Assembly (NCBI GenBank): GCA_020627605.1
Contig: JAHDGO010000045.1
Location: forward strand, 3,400 to 10,084
Reading direction: 5' to 3'
Source: Yoonia sp.
Lineage (GTDB): Bacteria > Pseudomonadota > Alphaproteobacteria > Rhodobacterales > Rhodobacteraceae
DNA length: 6,685 bases
The notes below the pieces were generated by a model. The model worked only from the letters and a program-made list of their open reading frames with translations, was not told the origin of the DNA and made no database searches. Within the stretch, counting starts at the first letter, position 1. Every line of letters starts with the position of its first letter. Shown here in pieces: positions 1 to 6,476 of this stretch. A program made the translations under genes and the position numbers.

Positions 1-909
1 GGCTGGTTGCTGGGGGCCACCGTTCTGCTGCTTTTGCTCGACGTGATCGCGTCGCTCGCTGTTGGCGGGCGGCTGCGGGGCCCGCGTGCAGATGTCGCGG
101 CGGCCCTCGCGCTGCTGCTGTTCTGGACACCAGAGGCGCAGGCGCAAACGGCAGAGGATTTTGCCCTGACCGCGACATCAGAGGTCGTGCTGGCCCATGT
201 GCTGACCGGCGATGCCACAACGGATGAGGTGGCAGAAGCGGGATTGCGGGGTTTGTCGCAAACCCTGTTCCGGCGCACATCCATCGAACCTGCCGCGCCA
301 TTGGGCGTCGACCTGGAGACCGACGAACTGGCGTTCTTTCCTTTTCTCTACTGGCCTGTCACGGCGGACCAGCCCCTGCCCAGCCGCGAGGCCTATGGCA
401 AGCTGAACCGCTATCTGCGCAGCGGCGGGATGATCCTGTTTGACACCCGCGACGCTGACACGGCGCGGTTCGGGTCAGGCTCGCCCGAAGGGCGCAAGCT
501 GCAGGCCATTGCCAGATCGCTGGATATTCCGCCGTTGGAGCCGATCCCATCAGACCATGTGCTGACGCGCACCTTCTACCTGTTGCAGGATTTCCCCGGT
601 CGCTATGCCAGCCGCGACGTCTGGGTCGAGGCAGCACCAGTGGATGCAGAACAGGTCGAGGGCATGCCATTTCGCAACCTCAACGACGGGGTCACGCCTG
701 TGATCATCGGCGGCAACGACTGGGCGCGCGCCTGGGCCGTCGATACCAGCGGCAGGCGCATGTTCCCAGTCGGGCGCGGCATGTCCGGTGAACGCCAGCG
801 CGAGATTGCGCTGCGCTTCGGCGTCAACGTCATCATGCATGTGCTGACGGGCAACTATAAGTCGGATCAGGTCCATGTGCCTGATCTGCTGGATCGGTTG
901 GGGCAGTAA
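1..909 (+). CDS. DUF4159 domain-containing membrane protein, C-terminal part (5' end outside window)
   Basis: The reading frame is open from the first base and holds 302 codons before TAA at 907-909, so this is the 3' part of a longer gene. Visible residues 1-22 and about 29-41 are hydrophobic (Leu/Ala/Val-rich) and look like membrane segments or the end of a BatA-like membrane region. The rest is a soluble DUF4159 domain, from about residue 54 (start of ALTATSEVVLAHVLTGD) to the end. Family-typical stretches include ELAFFPFLYWPV, YLRSGGMILFDTRD and the closing HVLTGNYKSDQVHVPDLL. The GGMILFDTRD segment resembles the core strand and loop of an amidotransferase-like fold. The fragment has no cysteine, consistent with a periplasmic domain. 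Full-length relatives in Rhodobacterales have an N-terminal BatA-like membrane domain and lie behind MoxR ATPase and DUF58 genes, which I infer upstream. No biochemical role is established. Family assignment is firm; function is unknown. Confidence 0.88.
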   Translation, partial: GWLLGATVLLLLLDVIASLAVGGRLRGPRADVAAALALLLFWTPEAQAQTAEDFALTATSEVVLAHVLTGDATTDEVAEAGLRGLSQTLFRRTSIEPAAPLGVDLETDELAFFPFLYWPVTADQPLPSREAYGKLNRYLRSGGMILFDTRDADTARFGSGSPEGRKLQAIARSLDIPPLEPIPSDHVLTRTFYLLQDFPGRYASRDVWVEAAPVDAEQVEGMPFRNLNDGVTPVIIGGNDWARAWAVDTSGRRMFPVGRGMSGERQREIALRFGVNVIMHVLTGNYKSDQVHVPDLLDRLGQ

Positions 910-2975
910 TGACCGGCACGCTTGTCCTTGATCCACTGATCCCGCTGCCGTTGCTGGCGATTGTCGCAGCACTGGCACTGGCCGCCCTGATCCTTTCGGT
1001 CTGGCGGCGTCTGCCGGGCTGGTGGCTGCGTGGTCTGGCCGGTGCTGTTCTGCTGACCGCCTTGGCAAACCCCGCCATCCAGCAAGAAGACCGGGAGCCT
1101 TTGTCGGACATCGTCATGGTTGTTGTGGATGAAAGCGCCAGTCAGCGCATCTCTGACCGCGCCGACCAAAACGCCGCTGCGCTGGACAATGTAACCGCAG
1201 AGCTCGCCCGCCAGCCCAACACAGAGATGCGCGTCGTCACGCTTGCCGATGGCGAGGGCGATCTGGGCACCACCCTGATGACCGCCGTGTCAGAGGCGCT
1301 GGCCGAAGAACCCCAAGCCCGCGTCGCGGGGATCATCCTGATCAGCGATGGCCGCTTGCATGATATCGAACGCGCACCCAATCTGCCTGCCCCCATGCAT
1401 CTGATGATGACCGGTCAGCCAGGTGATTGGGACCGCCGCCTGATCGTGTCCAACGCCCCTGCCTTTGCGATCCTTGGCGAAGAGGTCAACCTGACTTTGC
1501 GCATCGAGGATCAGGGCGATGCGCCTGACGCACAGTCGGTCCTGCTGTCGATCTCCATCGACGGCGATGCGCCGCTGACTGTGCCGGTGCCAATAGGCGA
1601 AGACATCCAGCTCCCCGTCACCCTGCCCCATGGCGGCATGAACGTGCTGCAATTCACCATCCCCGATGCCGAGGGCGAATTGACCAACCGCAACAATGCC
1701 GCCGTGATCCAGATCAATGGCGTGCGCGACAGGTTGCGCGTCTTGCTGGTGTCAGGAGAGCCGCATCCCGGCGAACGCACTTGGCGCAACCTGCTGAAAT
1801 CCGACCCATCAGTTGATCTGGTGCACTTTACAATTCTGCGCCCGCCAGAAAAGCAGGATGGCGTCCCCGTCAACGAATTGTCGCTCATCGCCTTTCCTAC
1901 GCGAGAGCTGTTTCTGGAAAAGATCGATGATTTTGATCTGATCATCTTTGACCGCTATCGCCGCCGGGGCATTCTGCCCAGCAGCTATCTGGAAAACATC
2001 CGCAACTACGTCGAAAACGGCGGCGCTGTGCTGATCTCTTCGGGGCCGGAATATGGTGGCGCGGAAAGCATCTATCGCTCACCCCTTGGGGCCATTCTGC
2101 CGGGCGCACCGACAGCGCGGGTGTTTGAGGAAGGATTTGTGCCGCAGATCACCGACGTCGGGCAGCGGCATCCGGTGACCGAACAGCTTGATCTGCTCTC
2201 CCCCAATCCAGAAGGGGACGGGCCGGGGTGGGGTCGTTGGTTCCGCCTTGTTGACGTGCTGGTGCCAGAGGCCGCGATGACGGTCATGGCCGGGCTTGAC
2301 GACCGTCCGCTTTTAACTCTGAACCGCATCGGCGAGGGGCGTGTGTCGCTGATCGCCTCTGACCATTCGTGGTTGTGGGATCGGGGATATGAGGGCGGCG
2401 GGCCGCAATTGGAACTCCTGCGCCGTCTGGCCCACTGGATGATGAAAGAGCCAGAGCTGGAGGAAGAGGCGCTGTGGGTCGAACCCACCGGTCAGACCAT
2501 GCGGATCATCCGCCGCACGCTGGATGCAGAGACCGGCACAGTGACCGTCACCGGCCCTGATGGCACCGAAACCGAACTGACGCTGGAAGAGGTCTCGCCA
2601 GGGCGGTTTGAAACTGTCTGGGACGCGCCGGAAATCGGGCTTTACCGCCTGGATGATGGCGAGGAAACCGCCGTCATTGCACTCGGCCCTTCTGCCCCGC
2701 GCGAGTTTGAACAAACCATCGCCAGCGCAGAGGCGCTGGAGCCGCTGATCAGCGGCACCAATGGCGGTGTGATGCCGATTTCCGCTGGGGAGATTGATAT
2801 CCGCACCGTCAGACCCGGACGCCCGGCTGCCGGGCGCGGCTGGATCGGGATCACCCCGCGTGAGGCTTACCGGACCGCTGAAATCTCGATCACGTCTTTG
2901 CTGCCAGCCTGGGCTTACCTGCTTTTGGCCTCGTTGCTGATCGTGGGGGCATGGCTGCGTGAAGGGCGGCGTTAG
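909..2975 (+). CDS. Membrane protein with VWA-like (MIDAS) and glutamine-amidotransferase-like domains
   Basis: The gene encodes 688 residues. Its ATG shares the last A of the preceding TAA (TAATG), so it is translationally coupled to the DUF4159 gene. Hydrophobic segments lie at about 13-31 and 38-56, with one more near the C-terminus (about 664-683). A VWA-like domain covers about 65-170. It has DESAS (D74, S76, S78) matching the DxSxS MIDAS motif, T121/T122 in GDLGTTL as candidate metal-site threonine, and D147 in IILISDG. Residues 180-270 look beta-rich and Ig-like. From about 275 to 515 the fold resembles class I amidotransferases (RLRVLLVSG, DLIIFD at 343-348, VLISSGPEYGG around 375-384, SDHSWLWDRG around 485). 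The nucleophile cysteine is absent, and the whole protein has no cysteine, so a catalytic amidotransferase is unlikely. Most of the protein is probably periplasmic. Similar proteins accompany MoxR/DUF58/DUF4159 genes and may work in envelope assembly or metal-dependent chaperoning, but that is inference. Confidence 0.87.
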   Translation: MTGTLVLDPLIPLPLLAIVAALALAALILSVWRRLPGWWLRGLAGAVLLTALANPAIQQEDREPLSDIVMVVVDESASQRISDRADQNAAALDNVTAELARQPNTEMRVVTLADGEGDLGTTLMTAVSEALAEEPQARVAGIILISDGRLHDIERAPNLPAPMHLMMTGQPGDWDRRLIVSNAPAFAILGEEVNLTLRIEDQGDAPDAQSVLLSISIDGDAPLTVPVPIGEDIQLPVTLPHGGMNVLQFTIPDAEGELTNRNNAAVIQINGVRDRLRVLLVSGEPHPGERTWRNLLKSDPSVDLVHFTILRPPEKQDGVPVNELSLIAFPTRELFLEKIDDFDLIIFDRYRRRGILPSSYLENIRNYVENGGAVLISSGPEYGGAESIYRSPLGAILPGAPTARVFEEGFVPQITDVGQRHPVTEQLDLLSPNPEGDGPGWGRWFRLVDVLVPEAAMTVMAGLDDRPLLTLNRIGEGRVSLIASDHSWLWDRGYEGGGPQLELLRRLAHWMMKEPELEEEALWVEPTGQTMRIIRRTLDAETGTVTVTGPDGTETELTLEEVSPGRFETVWDAPEIGLYRLDDGEETAVIALGPSAPREFEQTIASAEALEPLISGTNGGVMPISAGEIDIRTVRPGRPAAGRGWIGITPREAYRTAEISITSLLPAWAYLLLASLLIVGAWLREGRR

Positions 2976-2999
2976 ATCTTGCGGATGGTGGTGGCACTG

Positions 3000-3908
3000 A
3001 TGAAATTTCTCGGCCTGCTTGTTGTCGCCGTGGTCGTGCTGGTGGGCTGCCAGACTGTCCGCAACTCCGGTGATCAGGAATTGCCAGCCAAGCGCGACGA
3101 TGCCTTGCGGGTCGCGACCTATAACGTCCACTACATCATCCTGTCGCAGGCTACCGGTCCGTGGTCCGTGGGTGACTGGGAGCGGCGCAAAGGCCCGCTT
3201 GATCAGGCATTCAAGACCATCAATGCGGACGTCATCGGCTTTCAGGAGATGGAAAGCTTTGCCCGTGGCAGCGGCGGTGAGACGAACCTGACGCTGGACT
3301 GGCTGTTGGACAACAACCCAGACTATCGCGCGGTAGCAGTGGGCGACCCGGCGGTGTTTCCGTCGACCCAGCCGATCCTTTACCGCGCGGATCGTCTGAG
3401 CGTACAGGATCAGGGCTGGTTCTTTTTCTCGGACACGCCTGATGTCATCTACTCGCGCACCTTCAACGGGTCGTTCCCCGCCTTCACCAGTTGGGCGCAG
3501 TTTGCCGACAACCAGACTGGCGCGGTCTTCCGTGTCGTCAATCTGCACACTGATTTCGGCAGCCTGTCGAACCGCATCCAATCCATCGAGCTGGTGGCAG
3601 AGCGCGTGCGCCCATGGATCGCTGCTGGCGAAACCCTGTTCGTCATCGGCGATTTCAACGGCAGGCTGGGTGACAGGGTGGTCACCATTCTGGCTGACGA
3701 GGGCATGAGTTTTGCGCCGGTGCGTGGATCGACCTACCACTTCAATCGCGGGCTGAACCTGTTTGGGGCGATTGATCATCTCGCCACATCCGGCGCGGCA
3801 GAGATCGTCGGCGACCCAGTCATCCTGCGGCAGAAATTCGATGGGGAATGGCCCACCGACCATTATCCGCTGGTGGCGGACTACCGACTGAACGCAAGCA
3901 CGAACTAG
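3000..3908 (+). CDS. EEP-family (endonuclease/exonuclease/phosphatase) lipoprotein
   Basis: With the ATG at 3000 the protein has 302 residues and begins MKFLGLL, a hydrophobic stretch, then LVGC, a lipobox with C17 as the lipidated residue. The residue after Cys is Gln, not Asp, favouring outer-membrane sorting. ATG at 2985 and TTG at 2979 are in-frame alternatives. I prefer 3000 because it gives a compact signal and has GGTGG 5-8 bases upstream. EEP motifs appear in order: N42 (RVATYNVHY), E83 (GFQEME), H183/D185 (NLHTDF), D218/N220 (GDFNG), D259/H260 (IDHL), and D287/H288 (TDHYPL). These form a complete Mg-dependent phosphodiesterase site, so the enzyme should be active. The substrate may be nucleic acid, a phospholipid or sphingolipid, or an inositol phosphate, and cannot be told from sequence. 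C17 is the only cysteine. The gene lies 24 bases after the VWA/amidotransferase-like gene, so it is probably in the same operon. Confidence 0.9.
   Translation: MKFLGLLVVAVVVLVGCQTVRNSGDQELPAKRDDALRVATYNVHYIILSQATGPWSVGDWERRKGPLDQAFKTINADVIGFQEMESFARGSGGETNLTLDWLLDNNPDYRAVAVGDPAVFPSTQPILYRADRLSVQDQGWFFFSDTPDVIYSRTFNGSFPAFTSWAQFADNQTGAVFRVVNLHTDFGSLSNRIQSIELVAERVRPWIAAGETLFVIGDFNGRLGDRVVTILADEGMSFAPVRGSTYHFNRGLNLFGAIDHLATSGAAEIVGDPVILRQKFDGEWPTDHYPLVADYRLNASTN
3905..3908. other. CTAG shared by two convergent stop codons
   Basis: The + strand EEP gene ends with TAG at 3906-3908. The - strand small-protein gene ends with TAG read from 3907 to 3905. Both stops use the same palindromic CTAG, so the two genes overlap by four bases and there is no intergenic space. 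Any terminator for either transcript must lie inside the opposite gene. Confidence 0.95.
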
Positions 3909-4246
3909 TTGGTCAGCGCCACTTCGAACAGGTCCTCTGACCAGCCATCAACGTTGCAGCGTGCGCGGATATAGATCGCTGTCGCGCCTTCGGGGATCAT
4001 CACACCCGACAGTGAACGGGTAAAGGGTTGCTCGGTCACATGCGGATGCGCCAACTCACGGATACCCAGGCTGTTGCCCTCGGCGTCCAACACCTCCCAC
4101 CCGTCGGCGTAGTGGTCCCAGCCGGTATCGGGATGCGACAGGGTTACGCTGACGCGGTCACCTGTGATGGTGACCTCTTCCACAACCGGGACGTCGGCAA
4201 AGGCGGGGCTGGCGGCAAGGGCCGCGATCATCAGAAGATATTTCAT
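3905..4246 (-). CDS. Small secreted (periplasmic) protein of unknown function
   Basis: The gene encodes 113 residues. The start MKYLLMIAALAASPAFA is a clear Sec signal peptide with an Ala-Phe-Ala cleavage site after A17, leaving a mature protein of 96 residues. The mature part looks beta-rich, with alternating hydrophobic residues (EEVTITGDRVSVTLSH and TAIYIRARC). Its centre is rich in histidine and aromatic residues: HPDTGWDHYADGWEV (H38, H45) and ELAHPHVTEQPF (H67, H69). There is a single cysteine, C97. I do not recognise a named domain; a short immunoglobulin-like fold is a guess. The histidine cluster could bind metal, which is unproven. Its ATG overlaps the TGA of the DUF599 gene (ATGA, 4246-4243), so the two are translationally coupled. 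The intact signal peptide, ATGA coupling and protein-like composition support a real gene. Confidence 0.85.
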   Translation of the reverse strand: MKYLLMIAALAASPAFADVPVVEEVTITGDRVSVTLSHPDTGWDHYADGWEVLDAEGNSLGIRELAHPHVTEQPFTRSLSGVMIPEGATAIYIRARCNVDGWSEDLFEVALTN

Positions 4247-4941
4247 ACGCTGTTGTTTAGCAGAATCTCGCGCGGAAGGGATGCAAATTCCCGTGACCAG
4301 ACGACCCAGACGACCACCGATGTGCCCACCAACAGGCCGACAGGGCCCAAAAGCCAGCCCAGCGCACCAAGCGCGAAATACATGCCCCGCAAGCCGCGGT
4401 TAAAGTTGATGGCCGCGCGGATGTTCAGCTCTGCCGCTTGGGCGGCCCGCGGCTCGGCCTCTGGGTCTGCGGGGTCGTTGGGCACGGCGGCCATCAACAC
4501 GGCACAATAGCCAAAGACCCGGTTCGCCCAGACAAATTTCAGAAAGGCGTTCGTCAGAAAGATCGCCACAAACCCCAGTTTCAGCTGAAAGATCAATACC
4601 GGCACCGGCATCTCGCTGACCTCTGCCGCCAGTCCGCTCAGCGGTTCGGTATTGCCTGCCAGCGCCAGCACCCCACCGATGGCCAAAAGGCAGGTGGAGG
4701 CGAAGAACGCCGTGCCCTGACGCAGGCTGGCCAGAATCTGGCTGTCAAAAATGCGCGGATCACGTGTAATGAACACCTTCATCCAGGCGCGGCGGTGCTG
4801 CGACATCAGTTTGGTGACAGAGGGACGCTTGGCGGCGGGGTGTTCAATCAGCCAGTCAATGGCAAACCACGCCACTGTGGTGACCGCCACGGCAACCCAA
4901 TCCAGCGGCGTCAGAAGGGCGATATGATCCAGAATGCGCAT
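4243..4941 (-). CDS. DUF599 domain-containing inner-membrane protein
   Basis: From the ATG at 4941 the protein has 232 residues. It shows about four hydrophobic segments: 13-32, 76-96, 113-137 and 187-215. Between the first two is a conserved basic stretch with RPSVTKLM, HRRAWMKVFITRDPRIFDSQILASL (about 39-73). After the third come NAFLKFVWANRVFGY and AELNIRAAINFNRGLRGMYFALG, both typical of DUF599. No biochemical function is established for the family. Upstream in-frame starts exist at 4977 (ATG) and 4980 (GTG) and would add 12-13 hydrophilic residues (MASHTAKRYTRA). I prefer 4941 because family members begin about ten residues before the conserved PLD. Neither start has a good Shine-Dalgarno sequence, so the start is uncertain. 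The gene is divergent from glcD and overlaps the following small secreted-protein gene by four bases, forming a two-gene unit. Confidence 0.88.
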   Translation of the reverse strand: MRILDHIALLTPLDWVAVAVTTVAWFAIDWLIEHPAAKRPSVTKLMSQHRRAWMKVFITRDPRIFDSQILASLRQGTAFFASTCLLAIGGVLALAGNTEPLSGLAAEVSEMPVPVLIFQLKLGFVAIFLTNAFLKFVWANRVFGYCAVLMAAVPNDPADPEAEPRAAQAAELNIRAAINFNRGLRGMYFALGALGWLLGPVGLLVGTSVVVWVVWSREFASLPREILLNNSV

Positions 4942-4970
4942 GGCGCGGGTGTAGCGTTTTGCCGTGTGAC

Positions 4971-4999
4971 TTGCCATCACCTAAAATTGGTAATATAAT
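4971..4999 (+). promoter_or_regulatory. Sigma-70 type promoter of the glc operon
   Basis: The -35 box TTGCCA (4971-4976) matches five of six consensus bases. It is followed by a 17-base spacer and a perfect -10 box TATAAT (4994-4999). Transcription should start near 5006, giving a leader of about 37 bases before the glcD ATG. The -35 box overlaps the possible upstream start codon of the divergent DUF599 gene. The AT-rich island stands out sharply from the GC-rich surroundings. This is read from sequence only. Confidence 0.72.
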
Positions 5000-5009
5000 T
5001 TTACCAATT
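4985..5009. promoter_or_regulatory. Perfect 9-bp inverted repeat, candidate operator over the glc -10 box
   Basis: Arms AATTGGTAA (4985-4993) and TTACCAATT (5001-5009) are exact reverse complements separated by 7 bases, and the TATAAT -10 box fills the gap. AATTGGT and ACCAATT are the half-sites known for PdhR-like FadR/GntR-family regulators, a group that also includes GlcC. In the classical PdhR site, GGT and ACC are 3 bases apart; here the gap is 11. A bound dimer would cover the -10 region and the likely start site, implying repression. It may also act on the divergent DUF599 unit. No regulator gene lies in the window. The symmetry is certain; the identity of the binding protein is inference. 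Confidence 0.68.
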
Positions 5010-5029
5010 GCAGTATATGCATCCCCGCC

Positions 5030-5036
5030 AAGGAGG
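5030..5036 (+). promoter_or_regulatory. Strong ribosome binding site of glcD
   Basis: AAGGAGG ends six bases before the ATG at 5043. It fixes this ATG as the glcD start in preference to the in-frame TTG at 4959, which would lie upstream of the promoter. Confidence 0.9.
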
Positions 5037-5042
5037 ACCGCC

Positions 5043-6476
5043 ATGGAAATGCCAGCCCCGAACCCCGGTGTTCTGTCCCGCAAGGACCAGATTGTCGCGC
5101 GTCTTTCTGCGGTGCTGCCAAAGGACGCGGTGATCGCTGATGAACGCGAAACACGCGCTTATGAATGCGACGCCCTGACCGCCTATAAATGTCCGCCGCT
5201 TTGTGCGGTATTGCCTGCCAACACCGCAGAGGTCGCAGCGGTGCTGAAGGTCTGCCACGAAATGGGCGTGCCTGTTGTTCCGCGTGGATCGGGCACATCA
5301 CTGGCCGGTGGTGCCTTGCCGACGGCCGATTGCGTGATCCTTGGCGTCGCCAAGATGAACCAGGTGATCGAAACCAACTACGCCGACCGCTACATCAAGG
5401 TGCAGACCGGGCGCACGAACCTCTCTGTCACCGGCGCGGTCGAGGCGCATGGGTTTTTCTATGCCCCCGACCCGTCCAGCCAGCTGGCATGTGCGATTGC
5501 CGGCAACATCGGCATGAACTCCGGCGGGGCACATTGCCTGAAATACGGTGTGACCACGAACAACCTGTTGGGCGTCACCATGGTGATGATGGATGGCACG
5601 GTGGTTGAAATCGGCGGCGCGCATCTGGACGCCGGCGGGCTGGACCTGTTGGGCGTCATCTGCGGGTCCGAAGGGCAATTGGGTGTCGTCACAGAGGCAA
5701 CGCTACGCATTCTGCACAAGCCCGAAGGCGCGCGCCCCGTGCTGATGGGCTATGACAGCGCCGAGGTCGCAGGGCAGGTTGTGTCCGACATCATCAAGGC
5801 GGGTATCCTGCCGGTGGCCATCGAATATATGGACGAAATGCTGATCGGCGTGTGCGAGGATTTTTCCGGCGCAGGCTATCCCGAATGTGCGGCCCTCTTG
5901 ATTGTAGAGGTCGAAGGGTCAGACGCGGAAATCGACGACCAGTTGACCCGCATCAAGGCCATCGCCCAAACCCACAACCCCGTCGCCCTGCGCGAGGCGC
6001 AATCCGCCGAAGAATCCGCGCGCATCTGGGCCGGGCGCAAGGCGGCGTTCAGCGCCATCGGCAAAATCTCTGACTACATGTGCCTTGATGGCACGATCCC
6101 CGTGTCGTCGCTGCCCTACGTGCTGAAACGTATTGGTGAGATGTCGCAGAAATACGGTCTGGGCGTGGGCAACGTGTTCCACGCAGGCGACGGCAATATG
6201 CATCCGCTGATCCTTTATGATGCCAACAAGCCCGGTGATCTGGAAATCTGCGAAGAATTCGGTGCCGAGGTGCTGAAGCTTTGTGTCGAGGTTGGCGGCT
6301 GCCTGACCGGCGAACATGGCGTCGGAATCGAAAAGCGCGATCTGATGACTGTGCAATATGCGCCCGCCGATCTGGAGGCGCAGATGGCGGTGAAGGACGT
6401 GTTCGATCCTGACTGGCTGCTGAACGCCGCCAAGGTGTTCCCGCTGCAAACATCCCAGACACGGCGCGCCGCGTGA
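5043..6476 (+). CDS. glcD: Glycolate oxidase subunit GlcD (FAD-linked)
   Basis: The gene encodes 477 residues, close to the usual size of GlcD. It is the FAD-carrying catalytic subunit of the GlcDEF complex, which oxidises glycolate to glyoxylate and passes electrons to the respiratory chain. An FAD-binding type 4 (PCMH) domain spans about 40-220, with PRGSGTSLAGG (80-90) and CAIAGNIGMNSGGAH (150-164) as flavin-binding loops. The C-terminal FAD-linked oxidase domain spans about 225-465. It carries HAGDGNMH (H380, H387) and GEHGVG (E424), matching the metal-binding triad of the D-2-hydroxyacid dehydrogenase family. D-lactate or D-2-hydroxyglutarate dehydrogenases share this fold, but the following glcE makes GlcD the best call. 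It is cysteine-rich compared with the envelope genes to the left, as expected for a cytoplasmic enzyme. It is transcribed from the promoter and operator just upstream. Confidence 0.95.
   Translation: MEMPAPNPGVLSRKDQIVARLSAVLPKDAVIADERETRAYECDALTAYKCPPLCAVLPANTAEVAAVLKVCHEMGVPVVPRGSGTSLAGGALPTADCVILGVAKMNQVIETNYADRYIKVQTGRTNLSVTGAVEAHGFFYAPDPSSQLACAIAGNIGMNSGGAHCLKYGVTTNNLLGVTMVMMDGTVVEIGGAHLDAGGLDLLGVICGSEGQLGVVTEATLRILHKPEGARPVLMGYDSAEVAGQVVSDIIKAGILPVAIEYMDEMLIGVCEDFSGAGYPECAALLIVEVEGSDAEIDDQLTRIKAIAQTHNPVALREAQSAEESARIWAGRKAAFSAIGKISDYMCLDGTIPVSSLPYVLKRIGEMSQKYGLGVGNVFHAGDGNMHPLILYDANKPGDLEICEEFGAEVLKLCVEVGGCLTGEHGVGIEKRDLMTVQYAPADLEAQMAVKDVFDPDWLLNAAKVFPLQTSQTRRAA

Noticed and set aside
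550..1068. A 172-codon minus-strand frame opposite the DUF4159/VWA junction
   Set aside because: It is a shadow of two coupled + strand genes and shows no domain or signal peptide.
2820..2836. Strong GC hairpin (CGCCCGG, CTG loop, CCGGGCG)
   Set aside because: It lies inside the VWA/amidotransferase-like coding sequence about 140 bases before the stop and has no T tract. It is better explained by GC-rich codons (RPGRPAAGRG) than as a terminator.
2313..3863. A 516-codon open frame on the minus strand
   Set aside because: It lies antisense to the end of the VWA/amidotransferase gene and most of the EEP gene and crosses their boundary. Both + strand genes have clear domain motifs. The minus translation is rich in His, Gln, Arg and Asp with no recognisable motif, typical of a high-GC shadow frame.
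4438..4998. A 186-codon open frame on the plus strand opposite DUF599
   Set aside because: The DUF599 frame on the minus strand has membrane segments and family motifs. The plus frame is Gln/His/Arg-rich, has no domain and runs into the glcD promoter.
4959..5042. Upstream TTG start for glcD, adding 28 residues
   Set aside because: The added sequence contains the promoter, operator and Shine-Dalgarno sequence and is not GlcD-like. AAGGAGG at 5030-5036 fixes the ATG at 5043.
5017..5042. Possible leader peptide starting at ATG 5017 in the glcD leader
   Set aside because: It has no ribosome binding site and runs out of frame into glcD without an early stop, so it does not look like a regulatory leader peptide.
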